In this document: piece after piece, positions 1 through 10,311 of the stretch
Layout of the letters: every line of letters starts with the position of its first letter
Position numbering within the stretch: the first letter of the stretch is position 1
Source: Theobroma cacao
Taxonomy: Eukaryota; Streptophyta; Magnoliopsida; Malvales; Malvaceae
Direction of reading: 5' to 3'
Length of the DNA stretch: 64,000 nucleotides
NCBI RefSeq assembly: GCF_000208745.1
Contig: NC_030852.1
Coordinates: 30,892,969-30,956,968 of the forward strand
The notes under the pieces: generated by a model
Database searches by the model: none
What the model was told of the DNA's origin: nothing
Seen by the model: the letters and a program-made list of their open reading frames with translations, nothing else
Position numbers and translations under genes: made by a program

Positions 1-3000
1 GGTCCCCAGCGCGTTCATCACATTCATGAGCAACCAAATTCCAGTTCCCTGCTTCATACTAGTCTAGTACCCTTCTTCGCTGACCTTTGGCTCTTAAGTC
101 GGTCTCTTGTTTTTTATTTTTTCCTCTAGGGGCAAAAATAAGAATTTCTATGAGGATTGAGGCCAGAAAGCAACCCTCATTATTGAGTTCATATAACAAA
201 CTTACCATTAATTAATAACTCAACGTCAAGAAGGTATCAATTGGATAGATTTTTTCAATTTTGGAAAATTATAATCAGAATAATTTAAAATTCAGATGCA
301 TATGAACGATTTTCAAAAGAAATTCTTTATGCTGTATAATTAAATCCCTTAATATTGATTCTTTTCTTTTTTGGGAGGGAGTCAATGATATGGTCCTCCT
401 TAACCAAAGAAGTCGCTATCTCTATCTTCGCGTGATCTCACCTGCTTGCTGGAACACGACAGTTTCAAGTCTGTGTCAGCTTTCAACCTTAAAACGATCA
501 TAAGGTCAAGATCGTCATCTTGGAGTTTTGTCAAACGCGTGGGCCGCCAGCCAGAAGCTGAGATGTGCTGGGTGTTCCAGGGCATAATGGGACCTCTCTA
601 TCATTGCTACAAATGAAACAAATACCCTTTATCAAAAAAAAAGAAAAGAAAAAGAAAAACACATATATCTTCGGATCATAATCCCTTCATCAAAAAAACG
701 ACTGGCCCTTGGCTCCTAGCCTACATAGCTACGAATTCTCCCATACGTACAAGAGATTATATGAATTCTCTCACCGCTATTTTTATGGTATATAATGTGC
801 ATTAATTATCAATAGTTCCTTCCAAATGCTACATAAAGAGACTATATTTGATATATTGGTCATGTATATCTTTTATGCACAATCAAGTCACTAAAAATAT
901 GTTATCTCATTAATAAGATCAAATTAAATATTTTTAAAAATTTAATAATAAAGATAAAATATTCTTATTCTTTTTAAGTTTGGATCGAAGTAACACATAA
1001 ATTTATTAATTTTTTAAATAAACATTTCATCTAAAAAAAATATTTTTCGTTAGATACTTAAATTCAATCGTTAGTCAATTATTAGCATTTTCGTCAATTT
1101 ACTTACGTAGTAAGAATAAAAAAAATAATTTTATCCTTTAATTAAATTTTCTAATTATTATTATATAATTTTATTATTTTTATTATTAATTAAAAAAAAA
1201 TCCCCAATTTGGGGAACACCGGAGCTCCCCAGTGGAGCACTGGTGCTCCCCTCCCTTGGGAGCACAAGACGATGCTCCTCTTTCTACTCTTTTATTTTTT
1301 TACTTTTAAAAATATAATAATATTTTTAAAATTAATAAAAAATATTTTAATATTTTTATAATTTTTGTTAACGGTATTTATATTCTTGAGACCGAATGTT
1401 CAGTTTAACAACTAATATATTTATGTGTAATTATGATTAAAAATTAAAAATATCTCATTATTTTACTCTAATAATAAAAAATACTTTTTAAATATTAATT
1501 AATAAAAATATTTTTTTTTTTTTACCACGGTTTCCTCCCTCCCACCTTTTCTTCCTTGTCATTGTTCTCTTTTTATCTCTTCTTGGTCCTCCTCCTCGTG
1601 TTGTCCTGCTGGTACAAGGAATTGGTGCCACATAAACTTTTCATGGTCTGCTCATGTGTTTTCAAAATCTCGCTCTGGATCATGTGTTTTCAAAATCTCG
1701 CATTTCCAGAGCCATTGGCCTTGAAATTGTTTCAGATGTCTGGATATATTTAAAAGCCCAGGTCACATTGGGTTGACATTTTAATAGCAATAAAAATTCA
1801 TTCAATCTTTCATAAAAAAAAAAAAAGATCTGTTTTTGTAAGCTCTAAATCTATTTGATTGGGTCACTGGGTTTGAACAAGGAGTCTCCACTCGTTTTTG
1901 CAAAGGCATCTACAACCATTGAGGATAGTTTTTTGTAATGCCCTGTGAAAGCAGTACAACTCCAGCTTTTTAAAAAACCAAAAACGAAAAGTTAAACGAA
2001 AACAAAGATTTAGAAGAAAAGGAGGGAGAGAGAAATGTGGGAAAAAAAAAAGATTTTGATTTATTGTTATTATTTTTGAAGAGCTGAATTTATTCACAAT
2101 TGAGACAAAGAAGCAGATCCAACAATAATTTGATAATTTATAAAAAATAAAAAATAAAAATTATCAATACATCAAACATAATTCTTCATAAAAATTACTC
2201 TGCCAAATAAAAGGAAAATAACTAGGTTTTATTGCATTTTGTACTCTAAAGGAAAAACCAACTTGGGTTTGCGAGGCCAACCCCAAGGCTTTAGGGTGGA
2301 CCTAAATTGGCCCCAATTTGAGGGGAAGGGAAGGCTCACTAGCCAGGAAATCAGGCTAATTAATATTTAGTTGATTTAAATAATTACTTCAATAAACAAA
2401 CGTAACTTTTGCTCGCCAGCACTGTATCGTTTTATTACTTCATCCTTCTTTTTAATTGTATTTATTGAAACTTAACTAATTTGAATAAATCCTTCTTCTA
2501 ATCTTTACTTATTCCAAGTCCAAATGTTTCCAATAAATAATTAACCATATTCATTCAATAGGGAAATGTCAAGAAACGCTGCGGTCAATCATTTATGCAA
2601 GAAAGATTCAAAAAAAAAAAAAGTGGAAAATGATTCGAGGCAAAGCCCTTTCTTGAACGCCCTGATTCGTTCAGAAAAGTTTATTTTCGTATGGAGTTAC
2701 TCTGACGCATGAGAGCCTGACATGCATGAGTACGTCAATACATTTTTAAGGCCAACTTTTTTCCTAGATTTTTCAACAAAGGGGAATATAATTATCTTGT
2801 CATATATTTGACATATTGTTACAAACAAATTTAATTATCTCTTTAGTCTTTGCAAAATAAAACTCAAGTAAAGTTTTATCTTATCCAGATGAATCATGCA
2901 TTTTGAAATTAGATTAGTTTTGAGCCGTCGAGTTTAGGCCTAGCCTTAGGCTTATCCTCGTCATGTTTATCATTTACAATTTTCATAAGCTTTGAGTTCT

Positions 3001-3205
3001 CCCATCAGGGAAAGCTGACAACTATTACATAGAAAGGCGCAACAGACCAACGCCTTTCATTTACAATCCCTTAATCAAAACTGTGAAGCAATCACTTCAC
3101 TTGTTCTCTTAAAACTTCTCACATCTCTCTATAACTAATAAACAGTATACCGGCTTTCATCTCTTTATTTTTAAATGCCTTTCCATTCGGGTTCCTCAAC
3201 CAATC
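1..3205. other. Intergenic, AT-rich, no supported gene
   Basis: Mostly AT-rich non-coding DNA with poly-A and poly-T runs. It contains a GC-rich patch of nested inverted repeats near 1201-1265 and a 22-base direct repeat at 1652 and 1680. An open frame of 61 codons on the minus strand (400-585) lies in slightly richer sequence, but I recognise no family and do not call it a gene. The last 150 bases before 3206 are pyrimidine-rich and probably hold the promoter and leader of the next gene. Confidence 0.6.
1652..1701. repeat. 22-bp direct repeat, two copies
   Basis: The sequence beginning TCATGTGTTTTCAAAATC occurs at 1652-1673 and again at 1680-1701, giving a 28-base period. The copies are identical over 22 bases. 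It looks like a small local duplication of non-coding DNA. Confidence 0.85.
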
Positions 3206-3565
3206 ATGGGCAATTGTTTGCCTTCCCGTGATGTATCCGAGGGAGAAGTATGCTCTGAAGAGAAAGCTATGATCAAGCCTGGAAAGGTTTCAAGTCCTCC
3301 GGAAACGGATAGCCAGAGTACTACTACAGATTGCAAAAGGCACATGGGCCCTGCCATCACATCTGCTTATCCACAGGACTCTACGAATGGCGGCAGTAAG
3401 AAAATCAGACTGCTTGTAACAAAGCAAGAGCTTCGAGAATTGCTTTCCAAGCGGATGTCAGTAGAAGAAATGCTTGCGGGAGTCCACAGAGAAGGACGGT
3501 ATAAAATCGATTTTTGTACAAGGTGGCAACCATTGCTTGAAACCATCCCCGAGGGAAGTGAGTAA
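3206..3565 (+). CDS. Small MGNC-type protein related to the PADRE/DUF4228 family
   Basis: A single open frame of 119 residues. It starts MGNCLPS, which fits N-myristoylation at Gly2 with a nearby palmitoylatable Cys4, so membrane attachment is likely. Residues about 20-60 are polar and low in complexity. The conserved part is the C-terminal 55 residues: a basic KKIRLLVTKQELRELL helix, then SVEEMLAG and a W-P-L-ETIPEG ending. This resembles the C-terminal half of plant PADRE/DUF4228 proteins, which often respond to stress; their biochemical role is unknown. The N-terminal beta-rich PADRE core seen in the next gene (5487-6089) is missing. The stop follows a GTGAGT sequence that could act as a splice donor, so a further exon cannot be ruled out. 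The start is fixed by the MGNC signature. Confidence 0.7.
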   Translation: MGNCLPSRDVSEGEVCSEEKAMIKPGKVSSPPETDSQSTTTDCKRHMGPAITSAYPQDSTNGGSKKIRLLVTKQELRELLSKRMSVEEMLAGVHREGRYKIDFCTRWQPLLETIPEGSE

Positions 3566-5486
3566 CACTTTCTGTTCCCTTCACTGTCGACCTGGTAAGT
3601 TGCTGTCAATACATGTATAGTTCCCTTCTTACGATAAATTTGAAACCCTCTTCTTCCCAGTTATATATAGAAGGATCGTAGGAGTAATAAAAACTTGAAT
3701 TTTTCTTTGTTTGCCTGGAAATGTACGTGCAAGGCATTCCATCTGCAAGGCTGGGCTTCTGGTAATGGATCATTCATTGATTTTAATGTGTATAATGGGT
3801 TGAATAAATAATCTAATGATCCACATATTCTACGGTTATACCTGATTTATTTTTGTTTTATGGGTTGATATACTCTTATTGAGTAGATTAATATAAGTCC
3901 ATTCGTGTGTAAATATTAAATTACTAGTTTCCATAATGGGAAGGCCAGTTGGACATAATATTTAACTAGATTAGACACCTTTTTCACTTTAAGCCCTAAT
4001 TTAGATTAATTTGTGGCATTAAGAGCCGGCCTCTTGTCCTGGATAAAAAAGAGAAATGGGAAGACCCCCAATTTTGTGGTAGTTCGTCTGACCCTCTTAT
4101 AAAATATTTGTACTAGATACTCTCCAATATTCAGGTACGTGTTTGATTTATATTTATTTAATGTTCTAAATACCCAACATAAAGTATTTGGATCTGACGT
4201 TATGCTAATGGGTTTGCCATGCTGTATTAGCTTTGATAATGGCAGATGCCTTTTCATTGGTTTAAGATTTATTTCCTCTCTTACTCTCTGTTTGTGCCCA
4301 GCTTCTTTATCAACCACTTTCTGACAACGAACAAAAAGAACTATAAAAAACAAATTATTCATGATAGGATCCCTAATAAAGTGAATTGCATCTGAACATG
4401 ATAATGGAAAAAAAGTCAAAGTTCATGCTTAATTTATTGTCAGTTTGAAGGGGAAGAAATAAGTTTGTTGGATTGGTAACGATCAAAGCTCGCTAACCAT
4501 TAGAAACCAAGAAAGATTGCGGCCAAATTGCAAGTGGCAAATGCCCAAAAACACCACATAGAAGTAGTGGAGTGCGACAGTACGCCCAATGGCTCTTCCC
4601 AGAAATTCCGTGGTCTCCCACTATCCTCTGTTCCTTGCTGGAACTTTGCCATTATTTTTTTGTCTCTTCCGAAGTTCCCTAGTCATTTCCTGATTAAATT
4701 TGCACTGAAGGCCATCAATTGCATTTATAAACCCTTCACACTGACAAAACTTCAATGTTTATGATGGACAAGTACCCTAAGTAATTTATACAGTAAGGTG
4801 CCCAACAATAAAAAGTTATTTGTCCAATCCTGCTAGTTCCTTTGGGCTGTTGAAAGTTGATAATGTTATAATTAACCCCGCAGATTGGATGTGATTCTGT
4901 CTCTTTCAAATTTACTTTAAGTTCCAAAGCTGTCAAGTTAAGGGACGAAATTTTTGTAAAGAGAAAGTGATAAAGAAGCTTGAATGGACTGGTCTCGTTC
5001 ATTGACCATGGCTTTTTGCTTCCCTGTAAATTATTAACTGCGCCATTTCCCATTTATATCCAATTTGATCTATAGGATTCTCCTGCTTCATGGGTCCCAA
5101 AGAATCGAAGAGTTGGCTCAGCAGCGCCTTTTTTATTCCCAGGAGCTGCTGGTGATGTGATTAGGCATGGTTTATTGCCCATGTTACTATACCAAACACT
5201 AATAAAAAACTCATCTCTTTCCGTGTATGAATAGTTGGACCACTCAAAATAAACATTTGATGTGGATTAGTAACAAGAATGCACCTACTGATAATGGTCG
5301 CATTTCTTTTCTCTTTTCTTTATGCTTTTTTGGATGTGTATTATCAACGGTAGGATTGAGGAAGCTCTAAAGAAGAATCCCACCGACGATATATTGTCTT
5401 TCCCTCCAGAACTTTCCCTCCTTTTAATACTCCTCCATATCTCAATTACAAGGAGGAGGAGAAAAAGAAGAAATACTACTCTGAGG
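3566..5486. other. Intergenic between two MGNC-type genes
   Basis: About 1.9 kb with 3' trailer sequence of the first gene and promoter and leader of the second. A 137-codon minus-strand frame at 4006-4419 and a 105-codon one at 4736-5053 have no recognisable domain and AT-driven composition, so I treat them as chance. The last 160 bases before 5487 are pyrimidine-rich and then purine-rich, as in plant leaders. Confidence 0.5.
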
Positions 5487-6089
5487 ATGGGAAACTGCCT
5501 GTTTGGAGGCTTGGGAGAAGCTGATGGTGTGATCAAAGTCATAACTTCAAGCGGTGGAGTCATGGAGTTTTCTGCTCCAATAACAGCAGGAAGCATCACA
5601 GATGAATTCCCAGGGCACGCCATTTTTCGAAGCCATGATCTCTTCTGGAAACCACTCTTTCAGCATGAAGAACTCCTCCCTGGAAAATCATACTATCTTC
5701 TTCCGCTTAACGGCAAAGACACTTCAGGTAATAGCGGCCAGATTGTCCGAGAAGGCCATGTCAGGTCGAACAGCATCCCAGCATCGCTCGTTGCTCCTTA
5801 CAGGATGTCCTGTGATTATCAGGGGACTCTGAAGAGGTCCCATACTGATGTTTTCTCCAGGTACAACAAGCCTGCAGGATTTTGGAAAGTGAAGCTAGTA
5901 ATCAGCCCGGAACAGCTGTTGGAAATTTTGTCTCAAGAAGCTCGTACTCAAGAATTGATTGAGAGTGTCAGGACAGTCGCCAAGTGTGGAAGTGGGGTCT
6001 CAACTTCTGTTGGATTTTCAGATCAATGGAGTCTGTCAAGCAGTAGGAACGCTTCCTCAAACAAAGATGGCTTGTTGTTAGACATCTAG
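5487..6089 (+). CDS. PADRE/DUF4228 domain protein
   Basis: An intronless gene for 200 residues. I start at the internal Met of MGNCLFGG rather than the upstream in-frame Met at 5322, because the 55 residues before it are not protein-like and the MGNC start is the family's hallmark (predicted N-myristoylation at Gly2, palmitoylation at Cys4). Residues about 15-75 form the N-terminal PADRE core: IKVITSSGGVMEFSAPITAG, then DEFPGHAIF and a GKSYYLLPL ending. Residues 125-160 carry the C-terminal block GFWKVKLVISPEQLLEILSQ, followed by a Ser-rich tail. Many members are induced by pathogens and abiotic stress in published work on the family; no biochemical activity is established. It lies 1.9 kb downstream of another MGNC gene in the same direction. 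Confidence 0.88.
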   Translation: MGNCLFGGLGEADGVIKVITSSGGVMEFSAPITAGSITDEFPGHAIFRSHDLFWKPLFQHEELLPGKSYYLLPLNGKDTSGNSGQIVREGHVRSNSIPASLVAPYRMSCDYQGTLKRSHTDVFSRYNKPAGFWKVKLVISPEQLLEILSQEARTQELIESVRTVAKCGSGVSTSVGFSDQWSLSSSRNASSNKDGLLLDI

Positions 6090-8662
6090 AATAACAGCTT
6101 CTTACAAATTTTCCCCCCATTTTATTTTTCCTTGTTTTGACATTAGACAATGTAAACAATTGAAATAGTAGTATGAACATGTCATTTGGTGTATTGATTT
6201 GATCTTTTCCTTTGTTTTGGTTGGGGTTGATGTTGTCCCTGTTTAATGCTCAAATTTATAGGTTTCTGGACAGTACATCGATTACTCATTTTCGCAAGTA
6301 AGCCATTTTGGTCCTAAGACGCAAGTAATGCGTTCAATATCCCTTTTCCTTGTTCAGCTAATGCCTAATATTAACCTAAATTCGAACGTTTCCTGGGGTA
6401 TCAAATATGAAATCAGTATTTCGATCAAATAAAGTTGTGGCAAACGAAGATCCTAAACTTGACCTGTTTCGCCCCTTCCTCAAAGATAATGATTTTACAT
6501 TACATCGTTTCTTTTATATATATATATTGTTTTATTAGTGATTTTTTTAAAAAAATAATTCAATTTAAAGATATATACCAATTACCAAGTTGATTATCAT
6601 CTTTTCACTTTATTTAATTATTTCAGAAAATTTTATGACTTTTGGTTTTGTTCAAAAATTGAATAGCTATGCTGCAATTTAAGACTTCCAAATTTGAATT
6701 TGTAGATTCATAGAAAGAAAATTACACGAAAGAATGACAATAATATTTGCCTCCTTAGAAACTTAAAAAAGGGAGGCTACAACAGAAACTATAATGCAAA
6801 ATAGATGCATGTGATGGCAGTTCTACATAATATATATAAAACTGCAGATATTGAAATTTTTTTGGATTAACGAGAATAATCATATTTATTAATACTAAAA
6901 AAATTTATGAATCTTTTTCTTAATTCTAATAGTAGGAAATAATTTATAGATTATATTACAAAATTTTATTCATATATCACTGAAACATTTTGATTATTTT
7001 TTGTAGATAATTAACTTTACATTTAAAAACATTTATATTTTATATATAATTATGATTTAAAACTAAATAAAATATATAAGTTCTAAAGTATTAAACTTGA
7101 AAGGGTATTTAAGCATTTGGCTTACTGATTGATATATGATTTTTATTTTTAAAAAGTAGAGTTTAAATTCTTATTTTTTTAATTATAAAAAAAAAACACT
7201 TGAAAGGGTTTTCCAAATAGACGGATGTTGGGCCAGGTTGAGGCTCAGCGTTAAGATGGAGGATGGTACTCGGACAGTTTTGATTTTCACAAGTTTGGGC
7301 TGCTTGCTGCATAAGTCGGGAAAACTCCAAATGCTGACCCAAGCTTTTGAAACATGATCAATGCCTAACTTATTTTGTCCTATGTAGTTAATGGGCTTTG
7401 GACAGTATCAAGGTGCTTGAAATTCCTTTGCATATATATGGGGCTAGAACAAAACTCGAAACTCAAAGGGCCACAGCATGGTTGCCATGTTCAGGCCCAG
7501 ATCCAGCATCATTAATTGAAGTTGTCACTTTCCTAATCACTTTGACAACACGGGCGTCACATTGAGCAACAAAATTACATGTAGCAATTCCTGTTTTTCC
7601 CACCCCTAGAAGGTCTTGGTTCTGATTGAGTGATAATTAAAGTGATTGGGTGCAATTTGAACTTGACCAAAACATTATTGGTACATAATTTCTACACCTG
7701 CTTCCCATTACTCCATTTTATTACAAACATTGAATGCCATTTAATTTAAACCCATCTCAGAAGTTCATGAATGGACCAACAGGGAATTGGCATATTAGTC
7801 GGTTCATCGAAACCCTTGATTTTTTCACCGCATATCATTGATACGTACTCTTTTTAACAATACAAACAATTCAATTAAGGAGAGCAATTGCTAGTCAAGC
7901 AATGCTATTTCATAAATGGTGTGAAAACGTTATCATGATTGAGTTTGAGCTTATCCTTCCATGACTCGAAAATGACCTACGTCGTCACGTCGAGCTCTTC
8001 CATTAGTTGGTTAATCAGGGTGAAAAATCACTAGGATTTATTTTAATTACAATGACCATGACACTGATGATATATATATATTTTTTATTGAAGCTAACCA
8101 CCATGCTACCTTTCAACACAACCTTCACTTCTCGAGGGACCATCAAAGTTTACTTTAATTTTCTTTCTTCTTTCTTTTTTTTTTTTTCATTATCTATGGT
8201 GGGGCAATGGGGGCGATCGACCAATTTGGAGAGGAAATCCAAATTTTTCAACAATGGCAGCGCTATCTGAACAAACTCTAATAGTTTCAAAATGGGAGCC
8301 ACCGGATGAAGTTTCCCTTTCGTCGTTGAAATAAAAAAAACTAAAGAATTGCTTAACGTTCAGAAAAGTTCAAACAAATTTATCGAAATTAATTTAACAC
8401 ATGAAAAAGCATTTAGATTTCTCTACACCCTCTACGTTTCTTGTCTCTCATCGGAATCTTTCTTTCTTTCTCTTGATTGTACAATATTTGGTCACTTCAT
8501 GCATGTATCAATATGTACGATATGAAAAGCCATGCATGTTCTAAATTGTCTTCATTCAAAAGTGAAATGATTTATTATTATTAGGCAAAGAAAAAAAGAG
8601 GAATATCTGGCCAGCCTGAGGGCTCACTTGAAATGATTTACATCAAAGTAGGCTTGCTTTCC

Positions 8663-8669
<7 letters not shown>

Positions 8670-8726
<57 letters not shown>

Positions 8727-8754
8727 TTATCTCTAATTAGAACTATGCACTGTN

Positions 8755-8814
<60 letters not shown>

Positions 8815-8842
8815 ATTATCTCTAATTAGAACTATGCACTGT
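8670..8842. repeat. Duplicated AT/GA microsatellite with one N between copies
   Basis: Two copies of a compound unit, (AT)n then (AG)n then TCTCTAATTAGAACTATGCA, lie either side of a single N at 8754. The unique part of the unit ends at 8753 in the left copy and 8842 in the right. The right copy has a longer AG run. The duplicate arrangement around an N suggests a contig join rather than biology. Confidence 0.85.
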
Positions 8843-10290
8843 GCCTATATTATGCAGGTTAGCATCTCTAGCTAATTGCATTAAAATTTGTAGCCCAAGC
8901 CCCCAAGCAATATTACACATGCATGTCATGCAAATTTGCTTGATCTTACATTATAACAAACATACCATCGCTAGCTAGCTCAAGCCTTCTAGAAATTTTA
9001 ATTAGAAAAAGGCACTCCAAAATAGAAGTATCATGTTTAAAAAGTTAATTGTTTGCCACCTTTAACGTGTGCGCCCACCAACCCTCATTTCAACATCCTG
9101 TCGAGGTGCCAATTGATTATTAATTACTTGCATTGAATAAATCATATATGGTTAACTTCCACATTATCTTTCAACAAAGCAGAGCTATCGAATCTTGTAG
9201 GCGAAAATTGAACGAGAGGTAAATGATTGCTTCAAACAAATAATTTGCCATCTTGATGGTCATCATAAGCTTATAACTACTGCACAAGTGATCAACGGTA
9301 TTCCTTTGATGATATCTCCCTTCTTGCCAAATTCAAGGCTGGGGTTTCTGGGTTTGAACCTACAGAGAAAATGGGTGGAAAAGAACCAATACACGCTTGC
9401 ATGTTTGTAGCTATGAATGTCTGTACAAATAGGCTCCAGAAAAAAGAAAAAATTAAAAATAAGATTGACAACTCAACTCAACTAAATTTCACATCTAAAT
9501 ATAGATGATGTTTAGTTTTGTTCCCTCTAATCCATACATCATACTTTCTATAAAGATGTTTAAAGATCATATCTTTTTTTCTTCTTTTTAATTAATTACT
9601 TTCAGTTCATTTGATTTTTTATTTGTACCTCCGCGTCTGCTATTGGGATTAAATCACTTCATCAATTATAAATATGCATCATTGTTTTATTTGATCCTCG
9701 TCAAATTGAAGGTTTCATCATCTATTGCTCAAAAGCTTCATTAATATCTCTCTTGACTTGTACAATTCAATTAATTGAGTTTCTCTCTTAACCATAAGGT
9801 CATTAAAAGCTAATTATGGTTGGGCTGTCCAATATAGAAAATGATTGGAACTGATACTCCCCAAGAGGAAAAAGTATGAAGCTTTTCATTAAAAATAAAT
9901 GTACTGAAAGTTGGAAGAATTCAATTGTGGTTTGTAATGTAAAAGGGAAGCTCAATCAAAGCTGCTAGGCCCGGCCAAGATTGATTGACGAAGCCTCGAC
10001 TTACAAAATTTTAATTAACAAGGTAAACAATATTATACGATATTAATTTGAATACAAAATAAATATCGAATATGAATATATATATATATATATATTTGAT
10101 AAATCATCAGGCTTTTATATTTATTATTATTTTTATTTTACTCAACCAACCAAGATATAATTTTAAAAGAAAACCCTGCTGGTACACTGTACCGTTATAT
10201 CCAGCAACTAACGAGGGCCCCTAGGGGTACCCCAGTAACAGTAAATAAGGCTTAAGCACCCATAAAACAATAACAATTTACAGACAGGAA

Positions 10291-10311
10291 CCCGAACCCG
10301 AACCCGAACCC
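10291..10311 (-). repeat. CCCGAA tandem repeat, potential G-quadruplex on minus strand
   Basis: Four CCC runs separated by GAA lie at 10291-10293, 10297-10299, 10303-10305 and 10309-10311. On the minus strand this reads four GGG runs with three-base TTC loops, the canonical pattern for an intramolecular quadruplex. It lies in non-coding DNA. Confidence 0.75.

Noticed and set aside
4006..4419. 137-codon minus-strand open frame between the two MGNC genes
   Set aside because: No domain, no family resemblance and AT-driven residue use. The plus strand here also has a chance frame.
5322..5486. N-terminal extension of the PADRE protein from the upstream Met
   Set aside because: The extension is hydrophobic then poly-Arg and would bury the MGNC myristoylation signal that defines the family start.
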